30,839 bases of DNA from Flavobacteriales bacterium UBA5081 (GTDB lineage Bacteria; Bacteroidota; Bacteroidia; Flavobacteriales_E; Vicingaceae). The first letter of the stretch is position 1. Each line of letters begins with the position of its first letter. Below the pieces are notes generated by a model. It saw nothing but the letters and a program-made list of their open reading frames with translations, searched no databases and was not told the DNA's origin. The position numbers and the translations under genes are program-made. Location: assembly GCA_002415785.1 (NCBI GenBank), contig DIAJ01000018.1, forward strand, positions 1 through 30,839. Direction: 5' to 3'. Shown here piece after piece: positions 13,749 to 21,505 of the stretch.

Positions 13749-15068
13749 TTACTGAAACAATCGCATTATGTCGTTGCCGTTTGCTAAAATCATCAACGCT
13801 AATAAAATGATGATGCCTGCAATTTGAGCATATTCCATTACTTTCTCACCGGGTTTTCTGCCGGTAATTATTTCAAAAATCAAGAACATTACATGTCCAC
13901 CATCTAAAGCAGGAATTGGCAAAATGTTCATAATGGCTAAAATAATAGAAAGGAATGCGGTAAAACTCCAGAAGCGCTGCCAATCCCACTCAGGAGAAAA
14001 GGCTTTACCAATGGTAATAAAACCACCAAGCGATTTATAGGCCTCTGTTTCAGGATTAAAAATGAGTTTTATTTGTTTGATGTAATTTTCAAATGAGTCG
14101 TAAGCTTTCACTACCCCAGCAGGAATTGACTCAAAAAAGCCGTATTCCTTGGTAGAAAATGTCAATTGCTGATCGATGGGAACAATGGCAAAACCTAAAG
14201 TTCCTTTTGGAGTAACTTCAGCGTTCAACTTTGTCTCACTGCCATTTCTTTCAACTGTTAACTCAATGGCTTTCTCTTTATGCTTCTGTAGAGTCTTTAC
14301 AACATCTTGGAAGAATGGCGTAGGTTCTCCATTGATGGCAAGCAAACGATCGCCTTTTTCAAGTCCGGCTGCTTCAGCTTTAGAGCCTTCAAGCACCTGA
14401 TCAACAAGCGGCAAATAAGCAGGTTCCATAAAAGCCTGTTGTTTTTTAATCATTTTAGCAACTGTTCCTTCAGGAATATCAATTTGTGTTTGATTTCCAT
14501 TTCTTTCTACTTCAACTGTTTGAGCTTCTTCTAATAAAATCTTAAGTTGAATATCGCTAAAGTTTTCTACTTTTTCACCGTCGACACTTAAAATTTTATC
14601 GCCGTTTTGCAAGCCAATTTGAACTGCAGAAGAGTCAGTGTAAACTCCGTATTTTAAGTTTTCTGTAGGTAAATATTGAGTTCCCCAAACAAAAAGAACC
14701 ATAGCGTATATGGCCATTCCCAAAATAACATTAACTGTAACGCCGCCGATCATTATAATTAGTCGTTGCCATGCCGGTTTTGAACGGAATTCCCAAGGTT
14801 GAGGAGGCTTTTTCATTTGCTCCTTATCCATCGACTCATCAATCATTCCGGCAATTTTCACATAACCGCCCAAAGGCAACCAGCCAATGCCGTATTCGGT
14901 TTCGCCTTTTTTTATTTTAAATAGTGAAAACCAAGGGTCGAAGAAAAGGTAAAATTTTTCAACTTTCGTTTTAAAAAGTTTAGCCGGTATAAAGTGTCCA
15001 AGCTCGTGAAGTGCCACGAGAATCGAAAGACTAAGTATAAGTTGCGTTGCTTGAATTAATATCTCCAT
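13749..15068 (-). CDS. rseP: RseP-type site-2 intramembrane zinc protease (M50B)
   Basis: This 439-residue inner-membrane protease performs intramembrane cleavage of single-pass proteins such as anti-sigma factors or leftover signal peptides. The zinc motif HELGH is at 21-25 inside the first helix, and the third ligand region is the NILPIPALDGGH segment (LDGG at 388-391). Two PDZ-like domains lie between: one around QIGLQNGDKILSVDGEKV and one around AAGLEKGDRLLAINGEPT. This two-PDZ layout matches full-length RseP. Four hydrophobic segments are visible. The gene has its own exact -7 element at 15086-15093 and lies 47 bases after nadD, so it may also receive read-through from the yicC operon. 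No anti-sigma gene lies nearby. Confidence 0.94.
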   Translation of the reverse strand: MEILIQATQLILSLSILVALHELGHFIPAKLFKTKVEKFYLFFDPWFSLFKIKKGETEYGIGWLPLGGYVKIAGMIDESMDKEQMKKPPQPWEFRSKPAWQRLIIMIGGVTVNVILGMAIYAMVLFVWGTQYLPTENLKYGVYTDSSAVQIGLQNGDKILSVDGEKVENFSDIQLKILLEEAQTVEVERNGNQTQIDIPEGTVAKMIKKQQAFMEPAYLPLVDQVLEGSKAEAAGLEKGDRLLAINGEPTPFFQDVVKTLQKHKEKAIELTVERNGSETKLNAEVTPKGTLGFAIVPIDQQLTFSTKEYGFFESIPAGVVKAYDSFENYIKQIKLIFNPETEAYKSLGGFITIGKAFSPEWDWQRFWSFTAFLSIILAIMNILPIPALDGGHVMFLIFEIITGRKPGEKVMEYAQIAGIIILLALMILANGNDIMRLFQ

Positions 15069-15085
15069 TCAAAAAAATTATGCAG

Positions 15086-15093
15086 CAAAATTA
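15086..15093 (-). promoter_or_regulatory. -7 promoter element for rseP
   Basis: The minus strand reads TAATTTTG, an exact TAnnTTTG match 17 bases before the ATG at 15068. It lies in the 47-base gap after nadD. Confidence 0.55.
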
Positions 15094-15115
15094 AGGATTA
15101 AAGGGGGAAGAAAAA

Positions 15116-15691
15116 TTAACGGAAGAAGTTCATCTCATCAACATACTTTGCCACCTCTTTTGGCATGTAATGTTGTACGTCTTTTCCTTCGCTAATGGCT
15201 TTTCTAATAAATGAAGATGAGATTTTCATCACTGGTGCTTCCACGTAATTAACTTTAAAGTGTTGACGAAGCTCACCGCCATCATTAGCATCTAAACGCG
15301 GATAAACATAAAGCTCATGGTTTTTTAGGATCTCATCATGGTTTTTCCATTTGTGGAAGTGATTGAGATTATCGGCTCCCATAATCAAGGCAAAATCGTG
15401 CTGTGGGAATTTCTCTTTTAAGTAAACTAGCGTAGTGGCGGTGTAATTGGGTTGTGGTAGTTTAAACTCAATATCTGAAGCTCGAATTCGCAAATCATCG
15501 CCAATGGCTAATTTAACCAAATGCAATCGGTCAAAGTCTTGGAGCATAGATTCTTTTTGCTTAAAAGGATTTTGTGGAGTTACTACCATCCAAATCTGAT
15601 CTAAGTCGGTGAACTCTACCATGTAGTTGGCTATAACCATGTGACCAACATGTACAGGGTTGTATGTTCCAAAAAAGAGACCTATTTTCAT
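15116..15691 (-). CDS. nadD: nicotinate-nucleotide adenylyltransferase
   Basis: This 191-residue cytoplasmic enzyme transfers AMP from ATP to nicotinate mononucleotide, giving deamido-NAD+ in NAD synthesis. The nucleotidyltransferase signature is complete: GLFFGTYNPVHVGH with His14 and His17 of the HxGH motif at the N-terminus, and the ISSSFIRKAI motif near residue 160 (ISSTxIR in most relatives). The MGADNLNHFHKW segment is also typical of NadD. Length is normal. It is the last gene of yicC-gmk-nadD, starting one base after the gmk stop. Confidence 0.95.
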   Translation of the reverse strand: MKIGLFFGTYNPVHVGHMVIANYMVEFTDLDQIWMVVTPQNPFKQKESMLQDFDRLHLVKLAIGDDLRIRASDIEFKLPQPNYTATTLVYLKEKFPQHDFALIMGADNLNHFHKWKNHDEILKNHELYVYPRLDANDGGELRQHFKVNYVEAPVMKISSSFIRKAISEGKDVQHYMPKEVAKYVDEMNFFR

Positions 15692-15692
15692 T

Positions 15693-16262
15693 TTACTTTT
15701 CTAAAAAATTCTCTACTAGCTGACTAGCTTCTTTTTTCGACTTTTCTAAATCATCATTTAAAATAATATGATCAAATTGATCTGCCGTAATTAGTTCTTG
15801 TTTTGACTTTGCCAATCGGTTTTGAATTCGTTCTTCACTGTCAGTTCCTCTGCTTCTCAACCGTTCTTCCAAAGTTTTTAAGTCAGGTGGCATTACAAAA
15901 ATGGCCAAAGCCGACTCTCCAAAATACTTTTTTAAATTTAAGCCGCCAACTACATCAACATCAAAGATTACTGTTTTCCCTTCTTTCCAAATTCGCTCAA
16001 TTTCACTTTTAAGCGTGCCGTAGAAATGATCTTTATAAACTTCCTCCCATTCTACAAAGGCGTTCTCTTGAATTTTGTTTCTAAATTCATCAATTGACAA
16101 AAAATAATAATCCACACCATTTCGCTCCTTCCCTCTTTTTTCGCGTGTGCAAGCAGAAATTGAAAATTCTAAACCAAGATTCTGCGAAAGTAAATGCTTC
16201 ACTAAAGTAGTTTTACCGGCACCGGAAGGAGCAGAAAATATGATACATTTCCCTTTTACCAT
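15693..16262 (-). CDS. gmk: guanylate kinase
   Basis: This 189-residue cytoplasmic enzyme phosphorylates GMP to GDP with ATP, and so feeds GTP, dGTP and (p)ppGpp pools. The P-loop is APSGAGKTTL (Gly14 to Thr18). It is followed by the GMP-binding region with SACTREKRGKERNGVDYYFL and the FVEWEEVYKDHFYGT segment, then FDVDVVGGLNLKKYF. All are guanylate kinase hallmarks, and the length is normal. Its start overlaps the end of yicC by seven bases, and nadD follows with a one-base gap, so the three are translated as a tight operon. Confidence 0.96.
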   Translation of the reverse strand: MVKGKCIIFSAPSGAGKTTLVKHLLSQNLGLEFSISACTREKRGKERNGVDYYFLSIDEFRNKIQENAFVEWEEVYKDHFYGTLKSEIERIWKEGKTVIFDVDVVGGLNLKKYFGESALAIFVMPPDLKTLEERLRSRGTDSEERIQNRLAKSKQELITADQFDHIILNDDLEKSKKEASQLVENFLEK

Positions 16263-17128
16263 ACGTTGAGTACTTGTTCTTTAATTTTTTCTAATTCATC
16301 TTTCATCTGAACAACCAATTGTTGCATTTCAGCATGATTGGCTTTGGAGCCCAGTGTGTTGATTTCTCTGCCAATTTCCTGACAAATAAATCCTAATTTT
16401 TTACCTTGACCGGCTGAAGCGTCCATACTTTCAATAAAGTAATTGCAATGGGTGCGTAAGCGTACTTTTTCTTCTGAAATATCGTACTTCTCTAAATAGT
16501 AAATCATTTCTTGCTCAAATCGATCTTGCTCAATTTTTTCTTTCTGACCGGCATCTTCCAGATTTTTATTCAATCGCTCTTTTACTATTTCAATGCGCTC
16601 ACCTTCATAAGCTAGAGCCTTTTCCAGTAGAGAAAGGATATTATCAATATGACTTTTTAAATCATTATACAGACTTTCTCCTTCAGCCTTCCGAAATTCA
16701 ATTAAAGACTCTGCTGCTGCTTGGATAATTTGCTCCACCTGGCGCCATTCTTCATCGCTCAATTCTTCCTCTTCGTTAACAATAACATCCGGCAGTCGGC
16801 TAATACTGCTAACAAGATCACTTAAGTTTTCTCCTAACTCTTCGTGAATTTGTTTTAGCTGTTGGTAATAGTTTTTGTATACCTGAGCGTTTATTTTGTA
16901 GGCACCACTTTCCGCTTGATTCTCGTATGAAAAATAAAGTTCAGTTTTTCCCCTGCCAATCAAGTCAGAAAGTAATTTTCTGTAGCTTAGTTCCTTTTCT
17001 TTAAAGCCATTGGGTAGCTTTATGCTAATGTCAGCTTGCTTGCTGTTGAGTGACTTTAATTGAACGCTGATTTTTTTTCCGCCAACTATGCCTTCGGCTT
17101 TACCAAAGCCGGTCATTGAGTGAATCAT
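16256..17128 (-). CDS. yicC: YicC-family endoribonuclease
   Basis: This 290-residue protein matches YicC throughout (E. coli protein 287 residues). It starts with MIHSMTGFGKAEG and ends with the conserved region containing GKKLGFICQEIGREINTLGS and ends EQVLNVW. The family has been described as an endoribonuclease that can act on small RNAs. The helical middle (about 120-200) is charged and coiled-coil-like. It is the first gene of yicC-gmk-nadD, an order common in Bacteroidota, and overlaps gmk by seven bases. An exact -7 element at 17150-17157 lies upstream and overlaps the stop codon of the EamA gene. Confidence 0.93.
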   Translation of the reverse strand: MIHSMTGFGKAEGIVGGKKISVQLKSLNSKQADISIKLPNGFKEKELSYRKLLSDLIGRGKTELYFSYENQAESGAYKINAQVYKNYYQQLKQIHEELGENLSDLVSSISRLPDVIVNEEEELSDEEWRQVEQIIQAAAESLIEFRKAEGESLYNDLKSHIDNILSLLEKALAYEGERIEIVKERLNKNLEDAGQKEKIEQDRFEQEMIYYLEKYDISEEKVRLRTHCNYFIESMDASAGQGKKLGFICQEIGREINTLGSKANHAEMQQLVVQMKDELEKIKEQVLNVW

Positions 17129-17149
17129 ATTCTGATTTTAAAAGAGGCA

Positions 17150-17157
17150 CAAATTTA
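17150..17157 (-). promoter_or_regulatory. -7 promoter element for yicC-gmk-nadD
   Basis: The minus strand reads TAAATTTG, an exact TAnnTTTG match 21 bases before the ATG at 17128. It includes the stop codon of the preceding transporter gene (17155-17157). Confidence 0.55.
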
Positions 17158-18057
17158 ATGATTTACCTTGGGCTTCGCTTTGCGAATACTTACCAAATAA
17201 ACACCTGCGAAAATGAACACTGCCGAAATGAGCTTTACAAAGGTCAGTTCATCTTGACCTAAAATCAAGGCAAAGAGTGTAGCAATTAAAGGCTGAGAAT
17301 AAATATAACTACTTACAACACTTGGGTTAAGTTGCTTCAATCCAATGATATTAAAAAGATAGGCAAGAAAAGTCGTTCCTACGACTACAAAAAGGAATGC
17401 AGACCATATTCCGGAATCAAAAGAACTCCAATCTACTTGATTGAATTGATTAAATCCAAATGGAAAAACAATCATAAAACCAAAAAGAAACACCCATTTA
17501 ATTACGGTAGTTGGACTATATTTTTTCATAAGCGGCTTTACTAAAACCAAGTAAAAAGCATAAGAAGTAGCATTGAGGAAGATAAATAAGTCTCCCCAAA
17601 AAGTATCAGTGCCAACACTAAGTTTGTTGCCATGTAAGATTAAACCCGCAGCTCCTGCTAAGCCTAAAAAAATACCGCCAATTTTTACCGGAGTTATGCG
17701 CTCTCGAATAATGATTGCCGACATAATTAATACTAAAATGGGGTTGCAAGTCATTATAATAGCAGCATTTATTGGAGAAGTGAGGTTTAATCCGTAAAAA
17801 AACATGAGTTGATTTCCGGCGACGCCAAACATTCCGCAAACAAAAAATAATAAGTAATCTTTTGGAGCAATTTTCTCTCTTTTACCGAAGGAAAAAAAGA
17901 GCCAAAAAAGAGTTAAAGCACCCAAAACCCTGCAAAAAATAAAGCCGAAAGGAGCGATGTAGTCCGGCATCACAATTTTTGCAATGGAGTAGTTTAAACC
18001 ATAAATAATGTTAGCACCCAACAAGGCAAGATGAGCCCAAAGAAGCTTCTTATCCAT
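17155..18057 (-). CDS. EamA/DMT-family transporter
   Basis: This 300-residue inner-membrane protein has ten predicted helices in two EamA halves (about 8-140 and 152-292), the standard layout of drug/metabolite exporters. The first half carries GLNYSIAKIVMPDYIAPFGF and AAIIMTCNPILVLIMSAII; the second has SSYIYSQPLIATLFALILGQ, a typical family segment. Family members export amino acids, nucleotides or other metabolites, and no substrate can be assigned here. The tail is basic (RKAKPKVNH). Its start overlaps the end of the ArsC/Spx-like gene by eight bases, so the two are one transcription unit from the promoter at 18419-18426. Confidence 0.9.
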   Translation of the reverse strand: MDKKLLWAHLALLGANIIYGLNYSIAKIVMPDYIAPFGFIFCRVLGALTLFWLFFSFGKREKIAPKDYLLFFVCGMFGVAGNQLMFFYGLNLTSPINAAIIMTCNPILVLIMSAIIIRERITPVKIGGIFLGLAGAAGLILHGNKLSVGTDTFWGDLFIFLNATSYAFYLVLVKPLMKKYSPTTVIKWVFLFGFMIVFPFGFNQFNQVDWSSFDSGIWSAFLFVVVGTTFLAYLFNIIGLKQLNPSVVSSYIYSQPLIATLFALILGQDELTFVKLISAVFIFAGVYLVSIRKAKPKVNH

Positions 18058-18403
18058 TAAGACTTTGTTTTAGTGCTTCAACAGTTTTAGCAGCACTTCC
18101 AATAAAAATTTGGTTGTCAATGATAAAAACCGGGCGTTTTAAAAAAGTGTATTCGTCTAATATGAGTTGTTTGTAGTCTTCTTCAGATAAGTTTTTATCT
18201 TTTAATCCCATACTTTTATACTTCATAGCTCTTCTGCTAAAAAGATTTTCAAAACTTCCTGCAAGTGATTTCATTTCTTCAATTTGGTCATCGGTAATTT
18301 TATTAGTTTTGATGTCCTGTAAAATGAAGCTTTCAGGAAGGTCTAATTGCGACAATATTTTTTTGCAAGTACTGCAAGTGGATAAGTAATAAGCTTTCTG
18401 CAT
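18050..18403 (-). CDS. ArsC/Spx-family thioredoxin-fold protein
   Basis: This 117-residue protein matches the ArsC/Spx family. It has a CxxC redox motif, Cys10-Ser-Thr-Cys13, near the N-terminus; the DIKTNKITDDQIEEM stretch; FENLFSRRAMKYKSMGLKD; and the conserved YTFLKRPVFIIDNQIFIG block. Family members are either glutaredoxin-dependent arsenate reductases or Spx-type RNA polymerase-binding regulators. Classical ArsC uses one catalytic Cys and a set of arginines, whereas the CxxC here is closer to Spx/YffB-like proteins, so arsenate reduction is not claimed. It is first in a two-gene unit with the EamA transporter (eight-base overlap). It is divergent from the gene at 18455. Confidence 0.85.
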   Translation of the reverse strand: MQKAYYLSTCSTCKKILSQLDLPESFILQDIKTNKITDDQIEEMKSLAGSFENLFSRRAMKYKSMGLKDKNLSEEDYKQLILDEYTFLKRPVFIIDNQIFIGSAAKTVEALKQSLNG

Positions 18404-18418
18404 TCCTTAATTTTACAG

Positions 18419-18426
18419 CAAAATTA
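18419..18426 (-). promoter_or_regulatory. -7 promoter element for the ArsC/Spx-like and EamA genes
   Basis: The minus strand reads TAATTTTG, an exact TAnnTTTG match 15 bases before the ATG at 18403. The predicted leader is about 9-10 bases. It sits back to back with a weaker plus-strand element at 18430-18437. Confidence 0.55.
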
Positions 18427-18429
18427 AAC

Positions 18430-18437
18430 TGAATTTG
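18430..18437 (+). promoter_or_regulatory. probable -7 promoter element for the YbhN-like gene
   Basis: TGAATTTG matches TAnnTTTG at seven of eight bases and lies 17 bases before the ATG at 18455. Together with 18419-18426 it forms a compact divergent promoter in a 51-base gap. Confidence 0.35.
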
Positions 18438-18454
18438 CCAAGAATTAGTCAGTA

Positions 18455-19531
18455 ATGTCAGAAAACCCCAAGGCGTTAAAACTTTTTTCACCCACTCGCA
18501 TTGCCATTACCATTGCCATTGGTTTAGCTGTAGCAACTTATTTAGTTGTTCGAAATTTTGATATAAAGCACTTTGAAAATATTGAGTGGACTTGGTACTC
18601 TACGCTCATGATTTTTGTGGCAATAATAATGATGGCTTTACGCGATTTAGCCTATATGTATCGCATTCGCGTGCTTACGGATTATCAGATCAACTGGAGA
18701 AATAGCTTTGATACCATTATGCTTTGGGAGTTTGCTTCAGCGATAAGCCCTTCTATTGTTGGTGGATCAGGTGTAGCAATTTACATCGTTAATAAAGAAG
18801 GAGTGAAAATTGGCAGAAGTACTGCAGTAGTGATGACTTCAGCGCTTTTGGATGAGCTCTTTTATATTTTAACTGTACCCATGATTATTTTGGCGGTTGG
18901 TTATCAGGACTTGTTTCCCGTTCAGTTACAAAAAGAAATATTTGGAGTGACTTTAGGAACACAAGGTATTTTTTTAGTGGGCTATTTTTTCATCGTATTG
19001 CTCACAAGCATAATTTCCTATGCCGTTTTCTTTCAGCCAAGAGGCTTTAAATGGATTTTACTTTGGGTTTTTAAATTGCCTTTTTTACGCAAATGGCGAC
19101 ATGATGCCGGAGATACCGGCGATGATATTATCGTTACTTCAAAAGAGTTGAGACACAAACCCTTTATGTTTTGGGTAAAAGCTTTTGGTGCTACTTTAGT
19201 TTCATGGACAGCTCGCTACTGGGTGGTCAATTTTCTTATTTTGGCATTTGTTTCTTTAAACTTTCAAGAGCACTTAATGGTTTATGCTCGTCAGTTAGTG
19301 ATGTGGGTGATTATGCTGATTAGCCCAACACCGGGGAGTACAGGGGTAGCAGAAATTGCCTTTTCAGGCTTTTTAAAGAGCTTCATTCCACTTGGTTTAG
19401 CAGGAACGTTAGCCTTGTTGTGGCGATTAGTGAGTTATTATCCCTATTTATTTATTGGTGCTGTTATTTTGCCAAAATGGATTCGCAGAACACACGTAGC
19501 TAAAGACGCTGAAGGTGCTGAAAGCAAATAA
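18455..19531 (+). CDS. YbhN/UPF0104-like membrane protein (LPG synthase TM domain family)
   Basis: This 358-residue protein has about eight membrane helices and matches the UPF0104/YbhN group, related to the flippase part of lysylphosphatidylglycerol synthase (MprF). Typical features are FASAISPSIVGGSGVAIYIV (about 96-115), containing the SPSxxGGxG-like segment, and the late LISPTPGSTGVAEIAFSGFL region (about 289-308), the most conserved part of the family. There is no aminoacyl-transferase domain, so lipid transport or flipping is more likely than lysine transfer (inference). It is followed 51 bases later by the PLP enzyme gene on the same strand. Confidence 0.86.
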   Translation: MSENPKALKLFSPTRIAITIAIGLAVATYLVVRNFDIKHFENIEWTWYSTLMIFVAIIMMALRDLAYMYRIRVLTDYQINWRNSFDTIMLWEFASAISPSIVGGSGVAIYIVNKEGVKIGRSTAVVMTSALLDELFYILTVPMIILAVGYQDLFPVQLQKEIFGVTLGTQGIFLVGYFFIVLLTSIISYAVFFQPRGFKWILLWVFKLPFLRKWRHDAGDTGDDIIVTSKELRHKPFMFWVKAFGATLVSWTARYWVVNFLILAFVSLNFQEHLMVYARQLVMWVIMLISPTPGSTGVAEIAFSGFLKSFIPLGLAGTLALLWRLVSYYPYLFIGAVILPKWIRRTHVAKDAEGAESK

Positions 19532-19582
19532 GCTTCAATGCGAAATAAGTAATTTCGTTGTTTCATTTTATCTTTTTTAAAC

Positions 19583-20749
19583 ATGTCGAAAGCAACTAAA
19601 AACATGCGATTTGGCACTAAAGTCATTCATGCCGGAATTAAACCGGATTCTGCAACCGGAGCAGTGATGACGCCAATTTATCAAACCTCAACTTATCATC
19701 AAAAGTCTCCGGGAGAACATAAAGGGTTTGAGTACTCCAGAAGTTCCAATCCAACTAGAAAAGTACTAGAGGATAACATAGCGGCTTTGGAGAATGCAAA
19801 ATACGGTTTTTGCTTTGGCAGTGGTTTAGCTGCCATTGATGCGATTTTAAAAACCTTAAAGCCGGGCGATGAAGTACTCTCGACAAATGATTTGTACGGC
19901 GGATCATATCGCTTGTTTACAAAGATTTATGAGAAATTTTCAATTAAGTTCACTTTTGTTTCCATGTCAGATGCTTCAACAATTGAACAAGCCATCAATA
20001 AAAATACAAAATTGATTTGGGTAGAAACCCCAAGTAACCCAATGATGAATATCATTGACATTGAAGCTGTAGCTGCTATCGCTAAGAAATATCGGGTGAA
20101 GTTGGTAGTTGACAATACCTTTGCTACACCATATTTGCAAAACCCAATGGACTTGGGTGCTGATGTTGTGATGCACTCACTTACCAAGTATATGGGTGGG
20201 CATTCAGATGTGGTGATGGGAGCATTGGCTTGCAACGATCAGAAGCTTGCTGAAGAATTGTATTTTATTCAAAATAGTTCAGGAGCAATTTGTGGGCCTC
20301 AAGATAGCTTTTTAGTACTTAGAGGAATTAAAACATTACATCTGCGAATGCAAAGGCATTCAGAAAATGGAAAGAAAATTGCTCACTTTTTATATGATCA
20401 CCCAAAGGTAGATAAAGTGTATTGGCCGGGCTTTGAGTCTCATCCAAACCATCAAATTGCCAAAAAGCAAATGCGAGATTTTGGAGGAATGATTTCCTTT
20501 AGTTTAAAAGGCGATCGCAAAGAGGATGCATTTAAGTTAATGTCCTCTTTAAGTGTTTTTACCTTAGCAGAATCTCTTGGCGGAGTTGAGTCATTAATTA
20601 GTCATCCGGCGACAATGACACATGCAGCCATTCCAAAAGAGGAAAGAGAAAAGGTAGGTGTTCTGGATTCATTAATTCGATTGAGTGTTGGAGTAGAAGA
20701 TTCAGATGACTTAATAGAAGATTTAGAACAAGCTTTGAATAAGGTTTAA
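19583..20749 (+). CDS. metB: PLP-dependent cystathionine gamma-synthase/lyase
   Basis: This 388-residue cytoplasmic enzyme belongs to the Cys/Met metabolism PLP family. Lys202 in HSLTKYMGGHSD is the Schiff-base lysine, and Asp177 in VVDNTFATPYLQNP pairs with the pyridine nitrogen. Tyr51 and Arg53 in YSRSSNPT are the residues contributed by the neighbouring subunit, and the C-terminal LAESLGGVESLISHPATMTH block is typical. Gamma-synthases (methionine synthesis, from O-activated homoserine and cysteine) and gamma-lyases (cystathionine to cysteine) are hard to separate by sequence. I favour one of these two over O-acetylhomoserine sulfhydrylase, which is usually longer. A TAATTTCG sequence at 19550-19557 is one base off the -7 consensus. 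Confidence 0.9.
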   Translation: MSKATKNMRFGTKVIHAGIKPDSATGAVMTPIYQTSTYHQKSPGEHKGFEYSRSSNPTRKVLEDNIAALENAKYGFCFGSGLAAIDAILKTLKPGDEVLSTNDLYGGSYRLFTKIYEKFSIKFTFVSMSDASTIEQAINKNTKLIWVETPSNPMMNIIDIEAVAAIAKKYRVKLVVDNTFATPYLQNPMDLGADVVMHSLTKYMGGHSDVVMGALACNDQKLAEELYFIQNSSGAICGPQDSFLVLRGIKTLHLRMQRHSENGKKIAHFLYDHPKVDKVYWPGFESHPNHQIAKKQMRDFGGMISFSLKGDRKEDAFKLMSSLSVFTLAESLGGVESLISHPATMTHAAIPKEEREKVGVLDSLIRLSVGVEDSDDLIEDLEQALNKV

Positions 20750-20779
20750 ATTAGAAAAACGACGATAATATTTAACAAA

Positions 20780-21493
20780 ATGAAGGTAATATATATTACA
20801 GGAACAAGCAGAGGTCTAGGAAAAGCTTTAGCCGAACAATATTTGCAAAATGGAGATTTGGTAGTAGGTATGAGTAGAAATTCAACCATAAAACACCCCA
20901 ACTATCAACACATTCCTGTCGACTTGTCGGATATTGAAAAGTTGGAGAAAATCGTTTTTCGCCCAACAGACAATGCAGAATCATACATTCTAATCAACAA
21001 TGCAGGAACCTTGGGAGAAGTAAAACATGTAGGCTCAATGGATAGTTTAATGATTGCCAAAGCGGTGAACTTAAACATAACTGCGCCAATGGTTTTAGCA
21101 AATAAATTTATGGATGCCTTATGCAACGAAAAGGCTCCCAAATACGTTTTGAACATAGGCTCAGGAGCCGGTACTTCAGCAATTGACGGTTGGAGTGTAT
21201 ACTGTTCTTCAAAAGCTGCCATAAATATGTTTGGAGAGATTTTTGATAAAGAATTAATGTTAAAAGATTCAAATTGTAAAGTGCGAACTTTAGCGCCGGG
21301 AATAATTGATACGGAGATGCAAAGTGAGATAAGACAGGCGAGTCGAGAACATTTTTCAGACTTAAAGCGTTTTGAAGACTATAAAAAGAACAATGATTTA
21401 AATTCGGCTTCAGAGGTAGCCGCCAAAATAATAAGTAATTTTAACCTCATTTATAAAAATAAGGATGCTATACAGAGCATTCGAAATTATTAG
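20780..21493 (+). CDS. short-chain dehydrogenase/reductase
   Basis: This 237-residue cytoplasmic oxidoreductase is a classical SDR. The cofactor motif TGTSRGLG (7-14), with Arg11 after Ser, suggests NADPH preference. The structural NNAG (73-76), the serine in NIGSGAG (Ser128) and the YxxxK pair (Tyr141, Lys145 in YCSSKAA) complete the catalytic set. A short region after LAPGIIDTEMQ carries the substrate loop. The layout resembles benzil reductase or sepiapterin reductase-type enzymes, but the substrate cannot be assigned. It is 30 bases after the PLP enzyme gene and 12 bases before the M43 protease gene on the same strand. Confidence 0.9.
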   Translation: MKVIYITGTSRGLGKALAEQYLQNGDLVVGMSRNSTIKHPNYQHIPVDLSDIEKLEKIVFRPTDNAESYILINNAGTLGEVKHVGSMDSLMIAKAVNLNITAPMVLANKFMDALCNEKAPKYVLNIGSGAGTSAIDGWSVYCSSKAAINMFGEIFDKELMLKDSNCKVRTLAPGIIDTEMQSEIRQASREHFSDLKRFEDYKKNNDLNSASEVAAKIISNFNLIYKNKDAIQSIRNY

Positions 21494-21505
21494 AACACAA
21501 TAAAA

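Noticed and set aside
18050..18403. Arsenate resistance operon (ArsC-like protein plus transporter)
   Set aside because: The transporter is EamA type, not an arsenite exporter, and the CxxC motif is more like Spx/YffB proteins; no arsR is nearby.
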